31,589 nt of DNA from UBA5078 sp963977405 (lineage in GTDB: Bacteria > Pseudomonadota > Gammaproteobacteria > Pseudomonadales > Pseudohongiellaceae), in assembly GCA_963977405.1 (NCBI GenBank), contig CAXBOY010000028.1, positions 1 through 31,589 on the forward strand. The letters run 5' to 3'. The notes below the pieces were generated by a model that had not been told where the DNA came from, made no database searches, and saw nothing but the letters and a program-made list of their open reading frames with translations. How positions within the stretch are numbered: the first letter of the stretch is position 1; each line of letters begins with the position of its first letter. This document shows positions 14,872 to 22,828 of this stretch, in pieces. Made by a program: the position numbers and the translations under genes.

Positions 14872-15318
14872 TCACATCTGAATGATTTGCTCGCGCAGCT
14901 GCGCCATTCGCGCGAGCAGTCTATTTTGCGTGCCAATGGCGATGTTCGCTTTATTCATCGCCTCCATCAAGTCCTCAACGATCGCGTTGAAAGCAGCAGC
15001 TGTCACATTCATACCCACATGGGTATCGACGAGCGTGTCGCCGGTGTATTCACAAGGTCCATCCGTAAGCATGCACAGATGCTCGATAAAAAATTGTCGG
15101 AAGCGATCGACATTGGTATCTTCGAAATAGGCGATAATGCGATCATCATTGGCAATCTCCATGATGAAATTATCCGCAATTTCTTCTACTCCAACCTCTC
15201 CGCCTAGTGCGGAATAGAGATTTTCTGTATCTTGCGTTCCACTACAGGCGCCCAGTAATGCCGCTAGAGTCAGCGCGTAGAAACTTTTTCTAAAAGAAAA
15301 CTCGCCAATTGCACTCAC
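14872..15318 (-). CDS. Group 1 truncated hemoglobin, lipoprotein form
   Basis: A 148-residue protein with a lipoprotein signal (ALLGAC, lipidated Cys25) followed by a group 1 (TrHbN) globin: LYSALGGEVGVEEIADNF, the proximal His100 in DTHVGMNVT, and a C-terminal helical segment. It should sit in the envelope, tethered to a membrane and facing the periplasm, where globins of this group could bind O2, NO or deliver electrons. In my alignment to M. tuberculosis TrHbN the B10 Tyr is Ile52, so the distal pocket is unusual. The GTG start immediately follows the TAG of the DUF3034 gene, with GGGAG inside that gene, indicating translational coupling. Confidence 0.85.
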   Translation of the reverse strand: MSAIGEFSFRKSFYALTLAALLGACSGTQDTENLYSALGGEVGVEEIADNFIMEIANDDRIIAYFEDTNVDRFRQFFIEHLCMLTDGPCEYTGDTLVDTHVGMNVTAAAFNAIVEDLMEAMNKANIAIGTQNRLLARMAQLREQIIQM

Positions 15319-16170
15319 CTATAGGGCTCCCTGTATCGAAAGATAAAATCCATTTTGCTGCGCCGCGCCGGCGATCTCGCCGAGCATGACATAGGCCCCA
15401 GTGATCGAGATATTCTTGTTAGGGAACCAAGCCACGAATACATCGGTTGCCTCGTCTTCGCGCAATGCGCTTAGGTTGTCGGGCTTTTGTCGATACTCCG
15501 CACCGATAGCGATGCTGCGAGTTAAGAACATGGCGGCAGCGACTTCGACTTGCACACGGGAATCGCGAGCGTCGCCGCCATAGCCTAGGAGCCCATACTG
15601 ATTTGCCTGCGAGTAACGTAGATTCACGTTGAACATGCTAGTGCGATGGAAGGGGCCGTCTATCCAAGCTCGCGCCGCGCTAATATAAAAGTCTGTGCCA
15701 TTGTCATCCGTTGCTCCTACTGCTCGCGCCGTAGCAGGGTCGAGCAGTCGATTGCGCTCAATACCAGCGGCGATTTGGGGTACTTTTCCGTAAAGAAGAT
15801 TCCCGACGACGCGTACTTTAAGTCCATACTTGTCTTGAGCAATCTGCGCGTCATTGGCTTTTATGGTGAAGCGTTGACGCGCATAGGACAGCTCGACGCG
15901 GTCGTTAAAATTCATTGCAGCGCCTGCGACTTCCAAGGTGAAATCGTCTAGGTCGGTGTAGGTAGTGAACGCCGTGAAGCCTCGTTGTTCTTCCGAGGCT
16001 AGACTAGTGAGAGTCGCCCAAGGAATAAGCCCACCACCCCCTGCACCACTGACCGAGCTAACGCCGCCAGTGCCTTTAATACGGCCATCGGCATGTGCGC
16101 TTACGCAAGGAACAAATAGACTAACAAGGAGAAGATAAGCGGCAATAAACAGTTTCATTTTATTGATCAC
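15319..16170 (-). CDS. DUF3034 family outer-membrane-like protein
   Basis: This 283-residue protein has a signal peptide (cleavage near HA/D at 26-27) and the DUF3034 opening GTGGVSSVSGAGGGGLIPWATL. The rest is alternating short amphipathic segments (RVELSYARQRF, SMFNVNLRYSQ, AIAIGAEYRQKP type) typical of a small beta-barrel in the outer membrane. No function is established for the family. It is the middle gene of a three-gene unit, overlapping the cupredoxin gene by 11 bases and abutting the globin gene. A pore or scaffold serving the other two is a guess from this arrangement. Confidence 0.85.
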   Translation of the reverse strand: MINKMKLFIAAYLLLVSLFVPCVSAHADGRIKGTGGVSSVSGAGGGGLIPWATLTSLASEEQRGFTAFTTYTDLDDFTLEVAGAAMNFNDRVELSYARQRFTIKANDAQIAQDKYGLKVRVVGNLLYGKVPQIAAGIERNRLLDPATARAVGATDDNGTDFYISAARAWIDGPFHRTSMFNVNLRYSQANQYGLLGYGGDARDSRVQVEVAAAMFLTRSIAIGAEYRQKPDNLSALREDEATDVFVAWFPNKNISITGAYVMLGEIAGAAQQNGFYLSIQGAL

Positions 16171-16807
16171 GTAGTGCTCTGAAGCCGAACACGCGTTCCG
16201 GATTGTTAATATTTAGTTGAACCTCGAGGGTACCACCTTCGTTCACAGAGGCAGTGCTTACCTCACGTCGATTGTCTGTATCGGTCGACCATGGATGCCA
16301 GATAACAACCTGCTCAGGTATGGTGCTTTGATTAAAGCGCACTAGTCCACTCGCATCGCTAACGGCGAAGTTCTGCCAATCACTAACGTAGATGTATCCC
16401 ACCATGCTGTCGTGAATATTGCAGCCTAGTACCGCGATCCCGGACTGATCGAACGCAACCGGGGCGCCGGGGGTGTCGGCATAGAGTTCCGTGGAGAACT
16501 GCTTTATTGCGGAGAAGGAGTAAACGTGATGGCGGATATTGTCGTTGTTCGGGAAATTCACGCTCTGTCCCTTCTGCACGGCAATTACCATGGGCACAAA
16601 GCGTTTATTGATCTGGTCGATTATGGCAATCTCCGACGAGGCATTCACAACTGCTGCACCTGGGCTCTCGACTACGGCATTGGCAACCGGCATGCCTTGT
16701 TGGTCAACCACTAAGACCGCAAACTCAGCAGCGGAGAGGGATGCGGGTGCCAATCCAAGCACATAGAACATGTAAATAAGTAGGGAAGGCAATTTTCTCG
16801 AAATCAT
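16160..16807 (-). CDS. Periplasmic cupredoxin-domain protein (annotated elsewhere as methylamine utilization protein)
   Basis: The 215-residue protein has a signal peptide (cleavage near LSA/A) and a plastocyanin-like domain. The type 1 copper ligands are visible: His93 or His94 in NIRHHVYSF, then Cys129, His132 and Met135 in GCNIHDSM. A C-terminal beta-rich extension (about 145-215) follows. Homologues are labelled methylamine utilization protein, a name inherited from context and not evidence of function; no methylamine dehydrogenase genes are here. It is the first gene of a unit with DUF3034 and globin genes, suggesting periplasmic electron transfer or copper handling. The TonB receptor gene lies upstream on the same strand. 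Confidence 0.85.
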   Translation of the reverse strand: MISRKLPSLLIYMFYVLGLAPASLSAAEFAVLVVDQQGMPVANAVVESPGAAVVNASSEIAIIDQINKRFVPMVIAVQKGQSVNFPNNDNIRHHVYSFSAIKQFSTELYADTPGAPVAFDQSGIAVLGCNIHDSMVGYIYVSDWQNFAVSDASGLVRFNQSTIPEQVVIWHPWSTDTDNRREVSTASVNEGGTLEVQLNINNPERVFGFRALRDQ

Positions 16808-16864
16808 GTTTTCCTAGTGGGATCGTAGTTCAAGACTTTTTAGTGTTTCTAAGTATTGCAGAAA

Positions 16865-16900
16865 GACAATAGGCGCAATGCCGTTATTGCGCCTATTGTC
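16865..16900. terminator. Perfect 15-base hairpin between receptor gene and cupredoxin operon
   Basis: GACAATAGGCGCAAT (16865-16879) pairs perfectly with ATTGCGCCTATTGTC (16886-16900) around a six-base loop. On the minus strand it is followed by only TTTCT. It lies 75 bases after the receptor stop and 58 before the cupredoxin start. It could terminate, partly attenuate or stabilise the receptor transcript. Confidence 0.55.
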
Positions 16901-16974
16901 GGCAATGTACGTTGTAGCTAGAGAATTGGATCTTAAAATTTACAATCTATTCGCTGGGCTACTCGCCTTAGCGC

Positions 16975-19110
16975 TTAGAAAGTAGTTCGAATCTTTAAAG
17001 CGACTTTCTGACCGCCGCCTGAGGAACAGGAGTCTTCGATCTCCGACAATCTGCCCGCACTGACTAGACCGTCATAGCGATAACGGTCACGACAGAACTC
17101 CGTGCCCAAGGTATTCATCGACTCTAAGCGGAACGTGATGTTCTCGAAGGCGACCTTTGAGACAAATAGCTGTAGTTGAGGACCCGGTAGGTATTGTTCG
17201 ATAGTGTCGACGTCGACGTTTTTCTCGCCCCCACTAATCTCTTGGCTGAATTTGAAGCCATAGTTGAGACCGTACTCTGGAATGTCGTGGCTGAAGCCTA
17301 ACTCGACGTTGCCGCGGCGATTGAAGCGGCGATCACTGCCGATAATCGGATCATAGACACTCGAATCGAATATGTTCACGGCGCTAGTGACAAGTGCATC
17401 GGGCATGCCAAGGAACGCAAGTCGGGTGCTGGCATCGATGAAAATACCATAGCGCTTACCGCTACCGATGTTGCCAGTCGTGGACTGCGGATCCGCTGGA
17501 TCGTTAGAGACGTTGATCTTGCCGATGATATCGTCGATGTCACGATAGAAAAGGCGTGAATTAACGACACCACCATCGTTCGGTAAACGATACTGCAAAC
17601 CGAGCTCATAACGCATTTCTTTTTCTTGGCTTAGGTCAGGGTTGCCAGCATAAGTGTCTTTGGATGGGTCGGAATTGTTGGTAGTAGCCGTAAAGCTCTC
17701 GAAACTTAATTGCGAAACAGCTCGTTCAGCGGTAGCGCGAAGCTGCAGGGTAGGATTGAGATCGTAGCGATAGTCGACCTTTGGGCGCAGGAAGCCAAAG
17801 TCGCGGCTACGCTTGGCAGTACCCGACTGCTCGATTGTGGATGCCTCATAGAGCAAGGTGCTCTCTAAGGTCATCTTGTCGCTGAGGGTCCAGTTGTGAA
17901 CTGCAAAAGTTTCGTAACGCATCTCCTCAACTGTAGAACCGGGGTTTGATGAGCTGAGAACGGGGGGAAGATCCCCATAACTGGAAGAAGGAGCGCCGGA
18001 AGCGCCGGACGAACCAAGGTAGAGCTCGGTGTCTAGAATAGTTTGTGCGCGCTCGAGGCCAAGCTGCATATCGTGCCCTTCGGTAATGCCCCAGCTATAA
18101 CTCGCCTGTGCAATGCGCTCGCGTGTGCGCCTGTTGGATTGCAGATACTGAGTTTTGTCCCGCGCATTATCGGTAGTTGTGAAGCGTTCGCGAGTAGAAT
18201 TGCGAACCTCTTCATTGCTGATCGCCAGCAGTTGGAAGCGGCTACCATCGACGAAGCTATGTTCGTAATTGCCACCGATCTCCCAATTAGATTGCTCGTT
18301 GTCGGTCGCTTCCAACACAGAGCTGTAAGGGGTCAAGAGGTCGGTGTTGGCGAAGGTGTCGCGGTCTACTTCCGAAGGGTGGGAGGCGTCCGAGAAAAGG
18401 GAATTGAACTGAATGCGGTCCCGCGCAAAGTCGTAACCAAGATTCATGCTGGCTTCGACAGCGTCTTGGTCGCGGAAATTGGACTCTCTCACGATTTCAG
18501 TAAGCGTCATATCGGGGTTGTAGTTGAACTCCTCGCGGCTGTAGCCGTTATAGCGAGGATCTAACTTAAGCCCGAACAGATAATTGAGATTACCAGTCTG
18601 TCCGCCATAGGCGATCGAGGCACCGGGGTCAATCGTGTTGTCGGCGTGGTAGTCCATGTTGACTTCAGCAGACAGGCTCGAGCGGGAGGATGCCTCCTTC
18701 AGGACGATATTGACCACTTGGCTAGCACCGCGAACATCGAGTTCTGCAGAGCTACCACGAATGATCTCGATTCGATCTACTTGGTCGGCAGCGATTCTGC
18801 TAAGTTGATCGTTAGCCGAATTGTCCTTGCCAGCGATGCGCTTACCGTTAATGAGCAAGTCCCCGCCAGAGCCTAGGCCACGGCCGCCGGAACCGCCACG
18901 AAGGTTGACGCCTGGGATGCGGGTGATCATGTCATTGGCTGAGACCGGTGTATATTGCTCGAAGAAGTTTGCTTCGTAGACAATCGTCGAATTCTCGCTA
19001 TTAGTCTCTTGGGCATGTACGAGGGTAGTGCCGATTAGTGCGAGTGTGAGTGCAGAAAGGCGTAAACTGTTGCGGATACAAGGCTGTAAAAATAGATGCC
19101 CAATTGTCAT
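16975..19110 (-). CDS. TonB-dependent outer-membrane receptor
   Basis: A 711-residue receptor with a signal peptide (cleavage near VHA/Q at 33-34), a plug domain at about 45-140 (SANDMITRIPGVNLRGG, DLLINGKRI, VDRIEIIRGSSAELDVRGASQVVNIVLK) and a 22-strand-type barrel ending in Phe (IRTTF), as outer-membrane proteins do. An Arg-Gly-rich plug loop (GGSGGRGLGSGG) is notable. An extracellular loop near the C-terminus carries a Cys pair (FCRDRYR and DSCSSGGG). The substrate is not evident: no siderophore, cobalamin or sugar genes adjoin it, and no cobalamin riboswitch was seen upstream. GGAG lies 5 bases ahead of the ATG. Confidence 0.9.
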   Translation of the reverse strand: MTIGHLFLQPCIRNSLRLSALTLALIGTTLVHAQETNSENSTIVYEANFFEQYTPVSANDMITRIPGVNLRGGSGGRGLGSGGDLLINGKRIAGKDNSANDQLSRIAADQVDRIEIIRGSSAELDVRGASQVVNIVLKEASSRSSLSAEVNMDYHADNTIDPGASIAYGGQTGNLNYLFGLKLDPRYNGYSREEFNYNPDMTLTEIVRESNFRDQDAVEASMNLGYDFARDRIQFNSLFSDASHPSEVDRDTFANTDLLTPYSSVLEATDNEQSNWEIGGNYEHSFVDGSRFQLLAISNEEVRNSTRERFTTTDNARDKTQYLQSNRRTRERIAQASYSWGITEGHDMQLGLERAQTILDTELYLGSSGASGAPSSSYGDLPPVLSSSNPGSTVEEMRYETFAVHNWTLSDKMTLESTLLYEASTIEQSGTAKRSRDFGFLRPKVDYRYDLNPTLQLRATAERAVSQLSFESFTATTNNSDPSKDTYAGNPDLSQEKEMRYELGLQYRLPNDGGVVNSRLFYRDIDDIIGKINVSNDPADPQSTTGNIGSGKRYGIFIDASTRLAFLGMPDALVTSAVNIFDSSVYDPIIGSDRRFNRRGNVELGFSHDIPEYGLNYGFKFSQEISGGEKNVDVDTIEQYLPGPQLQLFVSKVAFENITFRLESMNTLGTEFCRDRYRYDGLVSAGRLSEIEDSCSSGGGQKVALKIRTTF

Positions 19111-19212
19111 GTGATCTCCGGAATGTAACGATAAAACGCGATTACGTCGTTAGGGGTTCCGTTCAACGCCTGACATGGCACTGAGCGAATTATAAAAAAG
19201 CGTAATGATACA

Positions 19213-19238
19213 GTAACTTAGCTAATCCAAGAAGTTAC
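19213..19238. promoter_or_regulatory. Inverted repeat, candidate operator for the TonB receptor gene
   Basis: GTAACTT (19213-19219) and AAGTTAC (19232-19238) are perfect inverted copies around a 12-base spacer. The repeat lies about 20 bases upstream of a minus-strand TATAAT (19189-19194), the place for a repressor or activator. The regulator is unknown. Confidence 0.4.
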
Positions 19239-19350
19239 AAATTGTCAGGTCTTGCGAGCAAGCGTTCGAAAAAAGTGTTATTTTGCTCTTTTTGTCTTGG
19301 AGCGTTACGCCCGATACTCCGCTTTAGATTAGAGAGCAGCGGCCGAGACT

Positions 19351-19379
19351 TTGCGATTTACTGTGCATTTGCTCATAAT
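19351..19379 (+). promoter_or_regulatory. Sigma-70-type promoter for ETF-QO gene
   Basis: TTGCGA (19351-19356) and CATAAT (19374-19379) are separated by 17 bases, matching consensus at 4 and 5 of 6 positions. Transcription would begin near 19386, giving a leader of about 110 bases before the ATG at 19495. Confidence 0.45.
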
Positions 19380-19494
19380 ATGCGCCCTCTTATGCGCCAC
19401 CATGCATCTCCCAAATGGGGATAAATACTGGGCTATAGGGCACGAGAGTTAATCTGTTTTTGCCTACTGGCCGTCGATTTAGGAGTTTAAGTAT

Positions 19495-21165
19495 ATGCAG
19501 CGCGAGTCCATGGAAGTTGATGTAGTGATCGTCGGAGCAGGTCCAGCAGGACTCTCCGCCGCATGTCGATTATTGCAATTGGCCAAGGATGCAGAGCTGG
19601 AACTTAGCGTGTGTGTCTTAGAGAAAGGCTCTGAGATTGGCGCTCATATACTCTCTGGCGCTGTGTTCGAGACTAGCGCATTAGACGAATTGTTCCCAGA
19701 CTGGAAAGACCGTGGTGCCCCACTAAACACTGCGGTCACTGGCGACGATGTCTATTACCTGTCGGGCCCCACCAAAGGCATCAAGTTCCCTGGCTTACTC
19801 GTCCCTAAGCCCATGCACAACGACGGCAATTACATCATCTCACTTGGTAACCTGTGTCGCTGGTTGGGCGAGCAGGCGGCTGAGCTTGGCGCAGAGGTAT
19901 TCCCAGGCTTTGCAGCAGCGGAGATTCTCTATCACGAGGACGGCAGCGTGAAAGGCGTTGCCACTGGCGATATGGGCGTAGATGCAAACGGCGAGCACAA
20001 AGATTCCTACGAGCCTGGGTTCGAGTTTCACGCAAAATACACCGTGTTCGCCGAAGGCTGTCGCGGGCATTTAGGCAAGGAGTTGATCGAGCGCTTCAAG
20101 CTCGATGCAGATTCGGACCCACAGCATTACGGCATTGGCCTAAAGGAGATATGGGAAATAGATCCCGCTAAGCACAAAGAAGGCTTGGTGGTCCACACGG
20201 CAGGTTACCCTATGATTGGTGCGAGCTACGCAGGCTCCAGCGGTGGCTTTCTCTATCATTCTGATAATCACCAGGTTTCACTTGGTCTCATTGTCGACCT
20301 TGGCTATAGCAATCCTCATATTAGTCCCTTCGACGAATTTCAGAAGTTTAAACAGCACCCCGTTATCAAACAGTATATCGAGGGTGGTAAGCGTCTAAGC
20401 TATGGCGCCCGTGCGCTCAACAAGGGCGGTCTTAATTCCCTGCCCAAGATGACCTTTCCCGGTGGTCTGTTGATCGGCTGCGACGCCGGCACACTCAATG
20501 CGGCTAAGATTAAAGGCAGCCATACTGCGATGAAGTCTGGCATGCTCGCCGCAGAAAGCTTAGTGGATGCGCTGCAAAAAGCCGGCAGCGAAGGTGCTCC
20601 CGAGAAGGAATTGCTTTCCTATACCGAGCGTTTCCGTGGTTCCAAACTTTACGAGGAATTATACAAGACGCGCAATTTCAGTGCTGGCTTCCATAAGCTG
20701 GGTTTCTGGCTTGGCAGCGCCTTGGTATTCATCGAGCACAATATCTTCGGCGGCCGTTTCCCAATGACATTCCGGGATCGTACGCCAGACTATGCGCAGA
20801 TGAAGACGGCTGCGCAGTCTCCCAAGATCGACTACCCGAAACCCGACGGCAAGATTAGCTTCGACAAGTTGTCTTCTGTGTTCCTCTCCAATACTAATCA
20901 TGCGGAGAATCAACCTTGCCATTTGCATTTGAAGGATCCGAGTATTCCCATTGGCGTGAATCTGCCGAGATTCGATGAGCCCGCGCAGCGCTATTGCCCT
21001 GCAGGCGTTTATGAGGTCGTTGAAGAATCCGATGGCAGCAAACGCTTCCAGATCAATTCCCAGAATTGCGTACACTGTAAAACCTGTGACATTAAAGACC
21101 CCGCACAGAATATTCACTGGGTGACTCCCGAGGGCGGTGGCGGTCCGAACTATCCGAATATGTAA
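19495..21165 (+). CDS. Electron transfer flavoprotein-ubiquinone oxidoreductase (ETF-QO)
   Basis: ETF-QO takes electrons from reduced ETF, which collects them from acyl-CoA dehydrogenases, and passes them to ubiquinone at the inner membrane. At 556 residues it is full length. The FAD motif VGAGPAGLSAACRLL (13-27), the GAHILSGAVFE segment and the C-terminal 4Fe-4S ligands Cys501, Cys525, Cys528 and Cys531 (CPAG... CVHCKTC) are all intact. It serves the acyl-CoA dehydrogenase at 4580-5800 and others. The etfA and etfB genes are not in this window. A GGAG lies about 8 bases ahead of the ATG. Confidence 0.96.
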   Translation: MQRESMEVDVVIVGAGPAGLSAACRLLQLAKDAELELSVCVLEKGSEIGAHILSGAVFETSALDELFPDWKDRGAPLNTAVTGDDVYYLSGPTKGIKFPGLLVPKPMHNDGNYIISLGNLCRWLGEQAAELGAEVFPGFAAAEILYHEDGSVKGVATGDMGVDANGEHKDSYEPGFEFHAKYTVFAEGCRGHLGKELIERFKLDADSDPQHYGIGLKEIWEIDPAKHKEGLVVHTAGYPMIGASYAGSSGGFLYHSDNHQVSLGLIVDLGYSNPHISPFDEFQKFKQHPVIKQYIEGGKRLSYGARALNKGGLNSLPKMTFPGGLLIGCDAGTLNAAKIKGSHTAMKSGMLAAESLVDALQKAGSEGAPEKELLSYTERFRGSKLYEELYKTRNFSAGFHKLGFWLGSALVFIEHNIFGGRFPMTFRDRTPDYAQMKTAAQSPKIDYPKPDGKISFDKLSSVFLSNTNHAENQPCHLHLKDPSIPIGVNLPRFDEPAQRYCPAGVYEVVEESDGSKRFQINSQNCVHCKTCDIKDPAQNIHWVTPEGGGGPNYPNM

Positions 21166-21203
21166 CAAGTGATAGTAGGCGCGCCTTTCGGGCGCGTCAC
21201 TTG
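21166..21203 (+). terminator. Hairpin after the ETF-QO gene
   Basis: Outer stem CAAGTGA (21166-21172) with TCACTTG (21197-21203), and inner GC-rich stem CGCGCC/GGGCGCG closing a short loop. It starts at the base after the stop codon. There is no T-run, so it may stabilise the mRNA end or act with Rho. Confidence 0.5.
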
Positions 21204-21260
21204 CCAAGCCGTTGTCGTGCAGAGTAATCTCAAGCTATCGCTGGTTACGGAGCACAAACA

Positions 21261-22817
21261 ATGCGCAAGCTGCTAGTGTTGTTAACAATGATTACGCTGC
21301 ATAGCTATGCAGCCGATAATGATGATTTAGCGACGGAACGCTGGTTTGCGAGTGAAACGAATAACTTCATTATTTACAGTCAGTTGTCGAGTAGACAAAC
21401 CGAATACTACGCGAATGGGCTCGAGCATTGGCGTGATGCCGCACTACAGGTCTTGGGCGTAGCCGACTCCCAGCAACAAGATCCAATAAAAACCTATATC
21501 TATATTTTCGACGACGTGGATGATTACGCACTCTTTGCGGAAAGCAATGATACGGCGTATTTCTTCTCGTCACCGCGCGCCAATTTCATCATTGCCCAAA
21601 GCAGCGATTCAGGCATCGACATGGCAAAGCACCACTACGCCCATTTTCTTATCAATAATCGACCTATTGGCGTGCCTCGTTGGTATGAAGAGGGTATGAG
21701 CCAATACCTAAGCCGTTTGAATCCCGATGGACGCGAGGTGGAGCTGCGTGGATTTAGCGCGGATGACTATGCTTTGATCGCAACGGTTAACGCAGACTTA
21801 GCGCTCGAAAACTTACTCTACGACGATACCGCGCTTGCCTCGCCAAGACTCATACAGATAGCCAATCTCAAGTCAGCGTTTTTTGTGCACTTTCTACGTC
21901 ATGGGTGGCAGCGCGATGGTTTCGACGACTACAGCGAAAAGCTGCAAGATTATCTTGGTTTCCTGCAACAGGGACGCAGCGAACGCTTTGCCTACGACCA
22001 GGCGTTCAATTTGTCGGAGCGCCGCATGGAGGAGGAGTTCGAGCGTTTCTTGCTAGAAGCCCAGCGCCGCGGAGACAGGGACCAGGACATATTCGAAATC
22101 GCCGAGCCCAGCGAGTTTGATGCATATGAAGCCCCGCTCGAGGAGATCGAACTCGCACTGGCTGAGATATCCCTGCACTCGGCGCGCTTCCACCTGTCCG
22201 CTTTTTACTTCGACCGTTTGCGACAAGAAGGAAAGGGCGGGGGGCGTGCCGCCTCCGGCTTCGCAGATGCCAATCGAATGCTCGCTGAGGATGCCGATGG
22301 TAGCGCTGGTGAACTTTCTGCGCAGGAGTTAGAGCTTGGCTATCAGCGCGCTTTGGAGTTAGCACCTGAGGATTTTCAGTTGCACTTAGATTTCGGACAG
22401 TATTATGACAGCCTGCGCGATAACTGCGAGAATCCCTTGAGCTCGGCACAATTGCAACGCGTTGAACAAGGCATGTCGACACACTTTCGCAGCGCCTTGG
22501 AGTTGAACCCCGACTCGGCCGAAGTGAATCTTTCCAATGCGCAACTCTACTTATTTGAGGAGGCGGATTGGCAGCAGGGGCTAGTTTACCAAGAGAAAGC
22601 CTTCGCGAGCCTGCCAGCCGATACCTTCGTGATGGAACAGGCGATTGAATATGCAATCTTGGCGAAGAACTATGAAAGGGCCAAGTCCTTGATCGATCGT
22701 ATGGCGCGCCCGATGCATTTTTGGGGAACGCCAAGCTGGATTAGCGACTTGAGAAACCAACTACAGGCGGCAGAGCGAGGCCAGATCTTCGATCCCTGCG
22801 CGCAGGTGCCAGAATAG
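21261..22817 (+). CDS. Exported peptidase-like (gluzincin fold) protein with TPR region
   Basis: The 518-residue protein has a short signal peptide (MRKLLVLLTMITLHSYA, cleavage near YA/A). Residues about 30-150 resemble DUF1570-type gluzincin peptidases: TYIYIFDDVDDY, then the zinc-site region KHHYAHFLI (123-131) and the downstream RWYEEGMSQYL (140-150). The expected HExxH reads HHYAH (124-128), with His in place of the catalytic Glu, so the enzyme is probably inactive or altered. The second half (about 350-500) looks like TPR helices (YQRALELAPEDFQLHLDFGQYY, RSALELNPDSAEVNLSNAQLY). First of three closely spaced genes for exported proteins, 11 bases before the next. Substrate unknown. Confidence 0.75.
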   Translation: MRKLLVLLTMITLHSYAADNDDLATERWFASETNNFIIYSQLSSRQTEYYANGLEHWRDAALQVLGVADSQQQDPIKTYIYIFDDVDDYALFAESNDTAYFFSSPRANFIIAQSSDSGIDMAKHHYAHFLINNRPIGVPRWYEEGMSQYLSRLNPDGREVELRGFSADDYALIATVNADLALENLLYDDTALASPRLIQIANLKSAFFVHFLRHGWQRDGFDDYSEKLQDYLGFLQQGRSERFAYDQAFNLSERRMEEEFERFLLEAQRRGDRDQDIFEIAEPSEFDAYEAPLEEIELALAEISLHSARFHLSAFYFDRLRQEGKGGGRAASGFADANRMLAEDADGSAGELSAQELELGYQRALELAPEDFQLHLDFGQYYDSLRDNCENPLSSAQLQRVEQGMSTHFRSALELNPDSAEVNLSNAQLYLFEEADWQQGLVYQEKAFASLPADTFVMEQAIEYAILAKNYERAKSLIDRMARPMHFWGTPSWISDLRNQLQAAERGQIFDPCAQVPE

Positions 22818-22828
22818 GGAGTAGCTGC

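Larger units (their letters stand above)
19111..19494. promoter_or_regulatory. Divergent promoter region between receptor and ETF-QO genes
   Basis: A 384-base gene-free stretch. Towards the receptor there is a TATAAT read on the minus strand at 19189-19194, and a 7-base inverted repeat at 19213-19238 that overlaps the expected -35. Towards ETF-QO there is TTGCGA-17-CATAAT at 19351-19379. I see no Fur-box-like or riboswitch pattern. The small frame at 19242-19424 has no family resemblance and is not called. Confidence 0.5.

Noticed and set aside
18043..18564. 173-residue plus-strand frame opposite the TonB receptor gene
   Set aside because: Fully inside the receptor barrel coding region on the other strand; no ribosome site or family resemblance.
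19111..19494. Cobalamin riboswitch or Fur box upstream of the TonB receptor
   Set aside because: Looked for the B12-box-like and 19-base Fur patterns by eye and found neither.
20659..21207. 182-residue minus-strand frame opposite ETF-QO
   Set aside because: Runs antisense to the conserved C-terminal iron-sulfur part of ETF-QO and resembles no family.
22006..22734. 242-residue minus-strand frame
   Set aside because: Lies opposite the peptidase-like TPR gene, is rich in Arg/Pro/Ser as antisense frames of GC-rich genes often are, and has no recognisable motif.
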